Assembly: GCA_903904655.1 (NCBI GenBank)
Contig: CAIVDK010000357.1
Location: 1-33,286 of the forward strand
Source: an uncultured delta proteobacterium
GTDB lineage: Bacteria > Desulfobacterota > Syntrophia > Syntrophales > Smithellaceae
DNA: 33,286 nucleotides
Direction of reading: 5' to 3'
Shown here: positions 25,349-32,722 of the stretch, piece by piece
Position numbering within the stretch: the stretch's first letter is position 1
Layout of the letters: every line of letters starts with the position of its first letter
The notes under the pieces: generated by a model
Databases searched by the model: none
What the model was told of the DNA's origin: nothing
The model's input: only the letters and a program-made list of their open reading frames with translations
Program-made: the position numbers and the translations under genes

Positions 25349-26528
25349 CCCCATGGAAACCAATCAACGAACGATGCCGGAACAGGAACGCGCAACGTAT
25401 GCCCAATTCATTGAATGGCTCAAGCAGAGCTGGTATGGTGTTCCGGATTCTGATGTCCTGCTGCCCTATGTAGCCGCGCGTTACACACCGGAAGAGGCAG
25501 CAATCCTCACCGGCATGCCCTTTACGCCGAAGACACTGGCTGAACTTTCGGATTTAACTAAAACCGGCACGGATGTGCTGGGGCCGAAACTAGACGCACT
25601 GGCCTCCAAAGGGCTTGTCTACAAGCAGGGTCAAGAGAATCGAGAACGCTATTATTTAAACGACATTTTTTTCATCTACCGCAGCTTCGGTTGGCCCGGC
25701 CGTCGTGACGAGTATGACCAACGCGTGGGGCCGCTTCAACACAAGTATCTGACCGGCGGGTTAATGTCACTGTGGCGGAATGTTAAAGAGAAAGGTTTGC
25801 GGGTACTGCCGATAGAAGTCACAATCGAAGATACAAGCGGTGTACTGCCCTATGAAGAAGTGCGCAAGATATTGGATAAAGTCGAGTACTTCACGGTGAG
25901 CCACTGTCCCTGCCGGCATCCCAATAATCTTGACCCGGACTCACCGGATTGCCGTTATCCCACGGAGGTCTGCCTGCATTTTGATAAGCTCGGGCATTAT
26001 ATCGTGGAAAACGGCATGGGCAGGGAGATCACCAGGCGGGAGACGGAAGAGATACTCAAGCGCTGTGCTGATCTGGGGCTTATCCACGGCATCTCCAATC
26101 ATCAGGAGAAGCCTGATACCATCTGCAACTGCTGCAGTGACTGCTGTATCTGGTTTTTGGCCATGAAAAATTATGGGCATGCCGGAAGTTTGACTCCCTC
26201 AAACTTCCGCATTATGATCAACCCATCCACCTGTGTGGGCTGCGGTTTGTGTGTGAAGCGCTGCCCCATGGAAGCCCTGAATTTAATGGCTGCGCCGTCG
26301 GTTAAGGGACGCAAGGCCACGGTTGCAGGCAAAAACGGCAGGCAGCGAGAACTGACCAATAAGACCGGCAAGGTTGCTGAGCTTAATCCCGAGCGCTGCA
26401 TAGGTTGCGGCGTATGTGCCTATAAATGTCCGTCGCAATCGCTTACCATGGAGCGCAACCCCGTTTCGCATCATCCGCCGCAAACCGGGCGCGATTGGGG
26501 AATGCAATTCATGACTGACGCCAGATGA
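25341..26528 (+). CDS. Winged-helix, multi-cysteine, 2[4Fe-4S] protein (paralogue B)
   Basis: This is a 395-residue paralogue of the protein at 21886-22947. The winged-helix region is TLAELSDLTKTGTDVLGPKL with ERYYLND. The middle keeps HCPCR (Cys189, Cys191), C204 and C211 (DCRYPTEVCLHF) and CNCCSDCCIW (262-269, one Cys fewer than in A). Ferredoxin motifs are CVGCGLCVKRC (298-308) and CIGCGVCAYKC (353-363), separated by a basic insert of ~45 residues absent in A. It is likely cytosolic and redox-active; function unknown. No ribosome-binding site is seen before ATG 25341 or the ATG at 25353, so translation may be coupled to upstream frames. Confidence 0.75.
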   Translation: MSNPMETNQRTMPEQERATYAQFIEWLKQSWYGVPDSDVLLPYVAARYTPEEAAILTGMPFTPKTLAELSDLTKTGTDVLGPKLDALASKGLVYKQGQENRERYYLNDIFFIYRSFGWPGRRDEYDQRVGPLQHKYLTGGLMSLWRNVKEKGLRVLPIEVTIEDTSGVLPYEEVRKILDKVEYFTVSHCPCRHPNNLDPDSPDCRYPTEVCLHFDKLGHYIVENGMGREITRRETEEILKRCADLGLIHGISNHQEKPDTICNCCSDCCIWFLAMKNYGHAGSLTPSNFRIMINPSTCVGCGLCVKRCPMEALNLMAAPSVKGRKATVAGKNGRQRELTNKTGKVAELNPERCIGCGVCAYKCPSQSLTMERNPVSHHPPQTGRDWGMQFMTDAR

Positions 26529-26545
26529 TTTCAACACGGCACTCA

Positions 26546-26668
26546 GGAGGTGGATAGTATTGTTTTATGTTGCTTGCTGACACCAGGCCTGAAGTGTATC
26601 AGCCCATGGCAGATATTCTCAGGGTGTACTGCCGCAAGCCGGTGCTGTTGATGTGTCAGGTCAGGTAA
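26546..26668 (+). pseudogene. Decayed fragment of an ADP-forming acyl-CoA synthetase alpha gene
   Basis: About 110 bases align by eye with 18622-18735 of the intact synthetase gene. The frame reads RPEVYQPMADILRVYCRKPVLL against TPEVYQPMADILKGDRRKPVFL, then stops. A one-base loss in the TTTT run near 26563 shifts the frame at the left. Similarity fades on both sides. It is a remnant of a duplicated or recombined copy. Confidence 0.7.
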
Positions 26669-26696
26669 TCGGAAATTAAAATAAAGGAGACATCCC

Positions 26697-27284
26697 ATGA
26701 AAGTGATCGCATTAAACGCCAGCGCGCGCAAAGACGGCAATACGGCGATATTGCTCAACACGGTTCTTGATGAATTGAAAAATGAAGGCATTAAGACAGA
26801 CATGATTCAGTTTGCGGGTAAAACGCTTCGGGGTTGCACGGCCTGCAATAAGTGCATGAAGACGCTGGACAAGCATTGCGCGGTTAAAAAAGATATACTC
26901 AACGATATCATGGATCAGATGCTTTCCGCCGACGGAATCCTGCTGGGGTCGCCGACTTATTTCTCCGATGTGACGGCCAATATGCGGGCGTTTATCGAGC
27001 GATCGGGACGGGTCTCCCGGGCTAACAATTACATGCTGAAGCGCAAGGTGGGTGCCGGCGTGGTTGCTGTGCGCCGCGCCGGAGCCATACCCGCTTTCAC
27101 CGGGATGTTTTTATATCTGCACTATATGCAGATGGTCATTCCCGGTTCCAGTTACTGGAATGTAGGTATCGGCAGAGATATTGGTGACGTTCTGAAAGAT
27201 GAAGAAGGCTTGCAGACCATGAAGACCCTCGGACAAAATATGGCCTGGCTGCTTAAAAAAGTAGCTGATCCCAAAAAGAAGTAA
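26697..27284 (+). CDS. Isf-type iron-sulfur flavoprotein / NADPH-dependent FMN reductase family
   Basis: This is a 195-residue protein with the flavodoxin-like fold. The FMN phosphate loop is NASARKDGNT at residues 7-16; GSPTYFSDVTANMRAFIERSG is the second flavin-binding region. Cysteines 47, 50, 53 and 61 (GCTACNKCMKTLDKHC) form the compact CX2CX2CX7C cluster motif of iron-sulfur flavoprotein (Isf), which holds one [4Fe-4S]. These proteins move electrons between ferredoxin and other acceptors or reduce O2/H2O2 in anaerobes. AAAGGAG precedes the ATG. It is the last gene of the island on this strand and converges on small minus-strand genes. Confidence 0.85.
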   Translation: MKVIALNASARKDGNTAILLNTVLDELKNEGIKTDMIQFAGKTLRGCTACNKCMKTLDKHCAVKKDILNDIMDQMLSADGILLGSPTYFSDVTANMRAFIERSGRVSRANNYMLKRKVGAGVVAVRRAGAIPAFTGMFLYLHYMQMVIPGSSYWNVGIGRDIGDVLKDEEGLQTMKTLGQNMAWLLKKVADPKKK

Positions 27285-27344
27285 CGGCAGGCAAAAATTT
27301 TCGCATCACCACGCAAGAAAACAACAGTCACAGGGTGATTTCTA

Positions 27345-27458
27345 TCAGGGCTTTCTTTTCGGCTGCTTATCCTGCTTGTTTCTTGACTTCTGTTTCTGTT
27401 TATCAGCGTCTTGTCTCTGGCCTTTTTCCTTATCTTTCTTACCGCCCTTGTCTCCCAT
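27345..27458 (-). CDS. 37-residue lysine-rich small protein
   Basis: A short minus-strand frame begins ATG at 27458 and ends TGA at 27345. AAGGAG lies 7 bases upstream, an optimal distance. The peptide (MGDKGGKKDKEKGQ... QPKRKP) is almost wholly Lys, Asp, Gln and Arg with no hydrophobic core, so it should be disordered. Its binding site quality and clean frame support a real gene. A nucleic-acid-binding or stress role is only a guess from its charge. Confidence 0.6.
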   Translation of the reverse strand: MGDKGGKKDKEKGQRQDADKQKQKSRNKQDKQPKRKP

Positions 27459-27565
27459 GACATCTCTCCTTTTCTGCTTTTCTAGAACAGTTTTTTACGG
27501 CGCGATTTCTGTTACAGACATAGTAGGTTCATTATGAACAGGCTGACTTTTTTAATCCCGCTGTT

Positions 27566-27640
27566 GCGGGACGAGCGTTAATTCGCCGTAGCTTGCTGCG
27601 ATATGATGACATTCATTTCATACCTCGACAGCTTGCTGCG
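27566..27640. repeat. REP-like dispersed repeat, copy 2
   Basis: It shares two exact segments with 10773-10802 (GCGGGACGAGCGTT at 27566-27579; TTCATTTCATACCTCGAC at 27612-27629). CCCGC (27557-27561) and GCGGG (27566-27570) form a hairpin with loop TGTT; CCTCG and CGAGG around 27623-27643 form another. The right part overlaps the 3' end of a small minus-strand gene. Confidence 0.6.
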
Positions 27641-27845
27641 AGGTTGTTGATGGTTGCAGAGGTTTTCCGACAATGTTGTCTGTGAAAATCGGTTCCGCAG
27701 TCTCTGAGCCTGTTTTGGGAGCACTTGTCTTTGCATGTGCCCTTTGCCGCCGGGCCAACATGCGTTTTGATGCTTTATCTGTTTGTTTTTGCTGCCTTGC
27801 TCTTTCTTTTGCCTGCGTTCCAAAGTTAGACATGAGCTTTCCCAT
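27618..27845 (-). CDS. 75-residue basic small protein
   Basis: This minus-strand frame from ATG 27845 has AGGAG 7 bases upstream. The N-terminal half (SNFGTQAKERARQQKQTDKASKRMLARRQRAHAK) is a positively charged helix; the C-terminal half is polar. Its last ~10 codons are made of REP-like sequence, so the C-terminus may have been extended by the repeat. No family with known function is recognised. It lies downstream of the cold-shock gene on the same strand, separated by a terminator-like hairpin. Confidence 0.55.
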   Translation of the reverse strand: MGKLMSNFGTQAKERARQQKQTDKASKRMLARRQRAHAKTSAPKTGSETAEPIFTDNIVGKPLQPSTTSQQAVEV

Positions 27846-27903
27846 TTTAAAACTCCTAATTTCTTACCTTTTCTACAAATGTAAAAGAATATGCAGAAAA
27901 TAG

Positions 27904-27943
27904 AGAGGCGCTCCAAGATAGTATATCTTCATAGAGCGCCTCT
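27904..27943 (-). terminator. Terminator downstream of the cold-shock gene
   Basis: AGAGGCGCTC (27904-27913) and GAGCGCCTCT (27934-27943) form a 10-bp stem; the loop contains a smaller hairpin (AAGATA/TATCTT). The minus-strand side is followed by CTATTTT, the plus-strand side by a T-rich tract. Confidence 0.75.
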
Positions 27944-27965
27944 TTCTTCTTTACCTGAGATTTAA

Positions 27966-28166
27966 TTAAAGGGGTTTTACGTTTTCCGCTGCCGGGCCTT
28001 TTGCTCCCTGAACGACATCGAAGCTCACAGCCTGTCCCTCGGTTAGTGTTTTGAAACCAGCGGCTTGAATAGCACTGAAATGGACGAAAACGTCCCCGCC
28101 ATCACTCTTCTCGATAAACCCAAAGCCCTTACTTTCGTTGAACCATTTAACTTTACCTTCTGACAT
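27966..28166 (-). CDS. Cold-shock protein, CspA family
   Basis: This 66-residue single OB-fold protein begins [19 protein letters not shown], with the RNP1-type motif KGFGFIE and RNP2-type DVFVHFSAI, and ends with [10 protein letters not shown]. CspA-family proteins bind single-stranded RNA and DNA and melt RNA structure. AAGGAGG lies before the ATG. The 240 bases upstream hold no gene and may include a long leader as in cspA of other bacteria, but no cold-box was identified. It is followed by the hairpin at 27904-27943. Confidence 0.95.
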   Translation of the reverse strand: MSEGKVKWFNESKGFGFIEKSDGGDVFVHFSAIQAAGFKTLTEGQAVSFDVVQGAKGPAAENVKPL

Positions 28167-28406
28167 AATTAGGATCCTCCTTTCCTAAAATTTACCTAAA
28201 GTCGAATGCCTTTATGACAGAAATAAAGAAACCATCAACACTCTAAAGAGTAAGGTGGCGGCCTTTTCACTTCAAATTGTCATAACGCAACTTTTACTGT
28301 ACCCTGATAACAAAAGACCAGCAGAACAGTGCGGATATGATTGAACCCTACTTTACCTGCGATTCAATGTCAAGTTATATGAATAAGATTTCATTCATGA
28401 AGCTGA

Positions 28407-29771
28407 TTAATATATATTGAATGTCTCACTGGCAATCTTGACACCTTCCACGTAAAGGTCCACACGGTAGGTGCCCGCAATCCATGTGTTGGACGCTTTT
28501 TCTCTCCAGCCATACCCGGTATTATGATGGGAATAAGTCCAGTTTTCAAGGACATAAGGGTTAAATGTCGAACGAAATATCTCTATGGAGCTAGGATTAT
28601 GCCAGATGTGTTCAATAACAAATTCTTTCTTTTTACCTTGAGCTGGATACTCAAGGGTAAGCTCCCAATTCACATATCGCGTTCCCGTTCTGGAAAAACT
28701 GGTCCTGTATGAACGCTGATCCATCGGAGGCGCATCATAGCCGCTTTCGAAAAACTTGACGTGGGTCACTTTTGCGTTCAGAAAATCAATAGACCTTGTG
28801 CCTCTAACCGCTTCCGCTTTGGCCACATGGGCAAGTCTTAGTTTTTCTTCATTGAGTTTTCTGCGTTCCTCTTCCATCCGGCGCCTTGTCTCGGCAAGAG
28901 CGTTCTTTTCAGCAAGAAGCGCCGCTTCTTTGCGCAGTCCTTCCTTTTCCTCCGCTAACTTTCTTCGTTCTTCTTCCAAATCGGTTTTCTCAAAAACCGT
29001 ATTGGGAAGTGTCGGCTGTCTTGCCCCGCCGGTATTAAAGTAAAAATCACCACTCAAGGACGACAATTCCCATGGAATCTGCAGTCCGTTCGTTTTATTA
29101 GCCAGTTCCTGACGTATTTTTTTGAATAAATGTTCAATAGGCAAGTTGGGCGTGATCATGTGCTTTAAAAGGGATTCAGTGTAGGGGCTGTTGCGTCCTT
29201 TGCCGTCGGCGGCCACATTTCCGGGGCTTGTGGAATAAGTAATAAAAGTGCCCCGCGGTGCTGAAGGAATAATGCTGAGACCGCGGCTGGCTGAACGAAA
29301 ACTTCGGCTGAAGGGATTGTCGCGACAGGCGTCAAGAATGACTATATTCATGCCGTTTGCGGCGTTATCCATTTCGTCAAGAATTCTCCCTGCATTGACC
29401 GCCCGGTACTTGATATCCGATTCCTTCTTAATGTTTGCACCTATCGGAATAAGATAGTTCGATCCATAAACCTGAATGCCATGGCCGGCATAGAAAAATA
29501 AACCGATACCGCCCTTTTTCAGCCGATTGCCGAAATCCTCAATGGCTTCTTCCATCACTTCAAGATTGGCGTTATTTTTGAGAATTACCGTAAACCCGAG
29601 TTTTTTTAAGGCTGCCGCCATATCCGAGGCATCATTGACGGGATTAGCCAGAGGCGCGGCATCATAACTGCCGTTGCCAATGACAAGCGCTAACCTTTGT
29701 TCGGCGGCTGCCGGCAAACTAACGGTGATGAATAAAAGGAACAGCAATGATGTAATGATCACTTTTTTCAT
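28407..29771 (-). CDS. Exported caspase-fold (peptidase C14-like) protein with coiled coil
   Basis: This is a 454-residue protein. The signal peptide MKKVIITSLLFLLFITVSLPAAA is followed directly by a metacaspase-like domain: RLALVIGNGSYDAAPLANPVNDA, FFYAGHG (His97) and VILDACRDNPF (Cys149) make up the His-Cys dyad, and APRGTFITYSTSPGNVA follows. Residues ~265-320 are a charged coiled coil (EEERRKLAEEKEGLRKEAA). The C-terminal ~130 residues form an extra domain without a family I can name. It is probably a periplasmic cysteine protease with specificity after basic residues, by family. ATG 29771 is chosen because it begins the signal peptide; the frame is open further upstream without a start signal. 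Confidence 0.85.
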   Translation of the reverse strand: MKKVIITSLLFLLFITVSLPAAAEQRLALVIGNGSYDAAPLANPVNDASDMAAALKKLGFTVILKNNANLEVMEEAIEDFGNRLKKGGIGLFFYAGHGIQVYGSNYLIPIGANIKKESDIKYRAVNAGRILDEMDNAANGMNIVILDACRDNPFSRSFRSASRGLSIIPSAPRGTFITYSTSPGNVAADGKGRNSPYTESLLKHMITPNLPIEHLFKKIRQELANKTNGLQIPWELSSLSGDFYFNTGGARQPTLPNTVFEKTDLEEERRKLAEEKEGLRKEAALLAEKNALAETRRRMEEERRKLNEEKLRLAHVAKAEAVRGTRSIDFLNAKVTHVKFFESGYDAPPMDQRSYRTSFSRTGTRYVNWELTLEYPAQGKKKEFVIEHIWHNPSSIEIFRSTFNPYVLENWTYSHHNTGYGWREKASNTWIAGTYRVDLYVEGVKIASETFNIY

Positions 29772-29908
29772 GATGCAGATTCTAGCAGAAATTAAAAAAT
29801 AAAAATACCTTTGTCTATATTCTCGTGACGATATATTTCCTTTACAGCGGTGAAAAATATTTGTAGGCTTTGAACAAGAAATAAAAGAAAGAAACGGAAA
29901 AATGTATA

Positions 29909-31087
29909 ATGAAGCAAAAAATAATAAAACCGGCCGCCGACTTTCGGCGGTTATCAATACCCCTGATCATTTTAGTACTGACAGTGTTTCAACTTCAACC
30001 GGCCCTGGCCCTGCCTTTCCAGGACAGTTCCCACGCTGTTCCCGCCGCGGCCATGAAGCTTGTTCAGTTCGGGGCTGATCCCAAAGCCGGATTCGATGCC
30101 CGGGCCGCCGCTACGCTTGTGGACTATGTTTTCGGATCAAAGCCGAATAAGGAAGCTGATCTCCCGATATTCCAGAAAACCCCTGGAGCCTATTATGAAT
30201 TCGACACAAGGATAAGTTTCTCCAATTTTCTGCAATACTCCTACAGCAACCAAATTCCTTCGGTTCTAACAAGCCCGTCGTCTCTGCGCTATTCTCTGTG
30301 GACCGGCTCCCAGGGGAAATTACAAAAATTGCCCAACAGTTGGATATTGGTCTTGCCGGATGGCAAGCCCGTAATCATTCGAGGATCACAACGCGACGGC
30401 ATCACGCCGGATCTTACCACCGGTGTTTACTATGAATACGAACTGAATAGAACGCTTATCCTTTTTAATCACAAGGGACGGCAGGCGCTTATTTCCATTT
30501 CCAAACAAATTAATATATCCGATGTTGGGAAAAAAGGCTTCATTCTGGGGGATGATGACGATTGGAATTACTACTATTCGGGCGAACCCGGCTCGGCTAA
30601 AGCAGGTCTGGGCTGGGTTAAATCCTATATCTACGACTATTTTTCCGTGAGCGTTCATGTCGAGACGGGCTCTTCGCCATCCATGGTCAGAACCGGAATA
30701 TTTCAATGGATTCGGGCCGGATGGTCTGGAATTAATTTTGTTCAAACGGAGCATATCATCAAGGGAATGAAGCGGTATGCCAAAAATTCAAAAACCATCC
30801 TTGAATCGCCAAGCCTACCCGCGCCAAACCAGATAGCCTCCGCTTATCAACGGCTTTCATCCTTGCCCCAAAGTGATTTACTGGAAAAATATGCGGCCTT
30901 GCAGCAGGCCCGACAGTCCCTGGCCGTTCAGAGCGGGAAAATCGAAACAACCAAAATTAAAAAAAATGACTCTTATACCGGCATCCCGAAAGAGCAAATC
31001 GTCGAAGAATTGATGCTGGAGTATTTGAAGGGTGTTCTTGGCAAATCATCCTTGTTAGGGAAGCAAGTCGTTTTGGGTATGAATTAA
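29909..31087 (+). CDS. Exported protein of unknown function
   Basis: This is a 392-residue protein. A long signal peptide (hydrophobic IPLIILVLTVFQLQPALA, cleavage near residue 35) points to export. The mature part is rich in Tyr, Trp and Ser with beta-like stretches (YYEFDTRISFSNFLQYSYS; SYIYDYFSVSVHVETGSS) and a helical, charged C-terminus. No domain is recognised and no metal-binding or catalytic motif stands out. It is divergent from the caspase-fold gene and 63 bases before the SDR gene. A surface or periplasmic structural role is possible but not shown. Confidence 0.6.
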   Translation: MKQKIIKPAADFRRLSIPLIILVLTVFQLQPALALPFQDSSHAVPAAAMKLVQFGADPKAGFDARAAATLVDYVFGSKPNKEADLPIFQKTPGAYYEFDTRISFSNFLQYSYSNQIPSVLTSPSSLRYSLWTGSQGKLQKLPNSWILVLPDGKPVIIRGSQRDGITPDLTTGVYYEYELNRTLILFNHKGRQALISISKQINISDVGKKGFILGDDDDWNYYYSGEPGSAKAGLGWVKSYIYDYFSVSVHVETGSSPSMVRTGIFQWIRAGWSGINFVQTEHIIKGMKRYAKNSKTILESPSLPAPNQIASAYQRLSSLPQSDLLEKYAALQQARQSLAVQSGKIETTKIKKNDSYTGIPKEQIVEELMLEYLKGVLGKSSLLGKQVVLGMN

Positions 31088-31150
31088 TCAGGAGTGAACG
31101 GATAAAGTCTCTCATGAATAAACCAATCATTGCAACTTTAGGAGGATAAG

Positions 31151-31945
31151 ATGAATTTTTCACAGTTTTCACTGGAAGGTAAAGTCGCCCTGATCACCGG
31201 CGGGAGCCGCGGCATAGGCCGCGCCAGTGCCCTCGCCCTCGCCGACGCAGGCGCGAACGTGATCGTGAGCAGCAGGAAAATCGCGGATCTCGAACCGGTG
31301 GCGGAGGAATTAAGGGCCAAAGGTGTCAAGTCTATGGCCATAGCGGCGCACAACGCCAAGACCGAAGATTCGAAGGCGCTGGTGGAAAAGGTCATGCAGG
31401 CGTTCGGCAGGATTGATATCCTCTTGAACAACGCGGGCACCAACCCCTATTATGGTCCAATCATGGACCAAGACGAAAAGACCTATGACATCACCATGAA
31501 TGTTAATCTGAAAGGCATTTTTATCCTGAGCCAGCTTACGGCGAAAATTATGAAGCCGCAGGGCGGGGGATGCATCATAAACACGTCGTCCATCGGTGGC
31601 CTGAGAGCAGGCGACCTGGGTGTGTATTGCATATCCAAAGCGGCGGTCATCATGCTCACGCAGGTCATGGCCAAGGAGTGGGGGCAGTTCAATATAAGGG
31701 TGAACGCCATCGCACCGGGTATCATCAAGACGCGCCTCAGCGAAGCGCTATGGAAAGATCCGGAAGTCAACGACAAAGCCCTAGGCAGTATCCCCCTGAT
31801 GCGGCTCGGCGAGCCTGAGGAAATTGCCGGCACAGTCGTGTTCCTTGCATCTAAAGCGGGAAGCTATATCACCGGGGAAACGATTGTTGTTGATGGCGGG
31901 CGCCTCCACGGCGAACCGGCGCATCTGCAAAAGAAAACCCCCTGA
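31151..31945 (+). CDS. Short-chain dehydrogenase/reductase (FabG-like)
   Basis: This 264-residue classical SDR has the cofactor motif TGGSRGIG (16-23), NNAG, the catalytic Ser in NTSSIGG, YCISK with Tyr and Lys, and the usual C-terminal VDGGRLHG. It reduces a keto group or oxidises a hydroxyl with NAD(P)H in the cytosol; 3-oxoacyl thioesters are typical for this subgroup. SSRK after the second strand gives an Arg that would favour NADP. AGGAGG is 6 bases upstream of the ATG. It lies 4 kb from the acyl-CoA island and may serve it. Confidence 0.9.
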   Translation: MNFSQFSLEGKVALITGGSRGIGRASALALADAGANVIVSSRKIADLEPVAEELRAKGVKSMAIAAHNAKTEDSKALVEKVMQAFGRIDILLNNAGTNPYYGPIMDQDEKTYDITMNVNLKGIFILSQLTAKIMKPQGGGCIINTSSIGGLRAGDLGVYCISKAAVIMLTQVMAKEWGQFNIRVNAIAPGIIKTRLSEALWKDPEVNDKALGSIPLMRLGEPEEIAGTVVFLASKAGSYITGETIVVDGGRLHGEPAHLQKKTP

Positions 31946-32070
31946 GGACAAGTCAGGTCAAGCGGGTCAAAGCGGGCGCCTGAAGCGTTGATGTGATGGG
32001 TTCATGCCCGATCCGTCGGCACATGCCGTCGAACTGTCCTGTCGCATCTGTAGTCAATCAAAATACTTCC

Positions 32071-32106
32071 TTGACATACCACTTCTATTTGGCTATATGG
32101 CAAAAT
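32071..32106 (+). promoter_or_regulatory. arsR-operon promoter with overlapping operator candidate
   Basis: A perfect TTGACA (32071-32076) is followed after 17 bases by TATATG (32094-32099). ATTTGGC (32087-32093) and GCAAAAT (32100-32106) form an imperfect dyad (6 of 7) centred on the -10 box, where an ArsR-type repressor would sit. Confidence 0.6.
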
Positions 32107-32125
32107 AAGAAAAGGAGCATGACTT

Positions 32126-32458
32126 ATGAAAAGCAGGCTTAGACCGCAGTATGAAGCGCGGGCGAGAATTATCAAGGCAATGGCTCACCCCAGCCGTCTA
32201 TTTATTATCGAAGAACTGCAAAAGCAGGAACGATGCGTGGGGGAACTCACCGAAATGATCGGATCGGATACGTCCACGGTCTCCAAGCACTTGAGCGTTT
32301 TGAGAAACGCCGGGCTGGTATCCGATGAAAAACGCGCAAATTCCATATATTATACCTTACGTTGTCCTTGTGTTATGGACTTCATCGGCTGTGTGGAAGA
32401 GGTATTGTCGGCCAATGCCAAAGAACATGCAGATATTTTGAAGTGTTGTAAAAAATAA
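32126..32458 (+). CDS. ArsR-family transcriptional repressor
   Basis: This 110-residue winged-helix protein has the ArsR pattern: ALAHPSR-like AMAHPSRLFIIEEL, CVGELTEMIGSDTSTVSKHLSVLRNAGLV (helix-turn-helix) and YYTLRCPCVMDF. Cysteines at 37, 80, 82, 89 and a CC pair near the C-terminus are candidate metal or metalloid ligands; C37 corresponds to the alpha-3 type site. Such repressors leave DNA on binding As(III), Cd, or thiol-reactive inducers, and usually control their own operon. The promoter and dyad lie just upstream and AAGGAG precedes the ATG. Thioredoxin-like and permease genes follow on the same strand. Confidence 0.9.
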   Translation: MKSRLRPQYEARARIIKAMAHPSRLFIIEELQKQERCVGELTEMIGSDTSTVSKHLSVLRNAGLVSDEKRANSIYYTLRCPCVMDFIGCVEEVLSANAKEHADILKCCKK

Positions 32459-32471
32459 AAGGAGGTCGAAG

Positions 32472-32708
32472 ATGAAAATTGAAATTTTAGGCACAGGTTG
32501 TGCCAAATGTCATAAACTCGACGAACTTGTCCGAGAAATCGTTAAGGAATCGGGCGTTAGCGCTGAAATCACCAAGGTTGAGGACATCAAAAAAATAATG
32601 AGTTATGGCGTCATGACGACACCCGCTTTGGTGATTGACGGGCAAGTTAAAGTTGCCGGCAAAATTCCATCTGTAGAAGAAATTAAGCAAATGATCGGCA
32701 TTAAATAA
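32472..32708 (+). CDS. Small thioredoxin-like (redox-active disulfide) protein
   Basis: This 78-residue protein is of the MTH895/TM0996 type with a thioredoxin fold. The active-site pair is Cys10 and Cys13 in LGTGCAKCHKL, the cis-Pro loop is MTTPALVIDG. Members often stand beside ArsP/DUF318 permeases. It may deliver electrons or hold a thiol-bound ligand for the membrane protein. It starts 13 bases after the arsR stop, with AAAGGAGG before the ATG. Confidence 0.88.
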   Translation: MKIEILGTGCAKCHKLDELVREIVKESGVSAEITKVEDIKKIMSYGVMTTPALVIDGQVKVAGKIPSVEEIKQMIGIK

Positions 32709-32722
32709 TAAGGAGTAGCGAC

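Noticed and set aside
27152-27463. 103-residue minus-strand frame over the Isf gene end
   Set aside because: It runs antisense into the flavoprotein gene. The well-placed ribosome-binding site belongs to the other frame, the 37-residue gene starting at 27458.
29772-29957. 62-residue extension of the caspase-fold protein
   Set aside because: The signal peptide starts at ATG 29771. The extension overlaps the divergent gene start and has no start signals.
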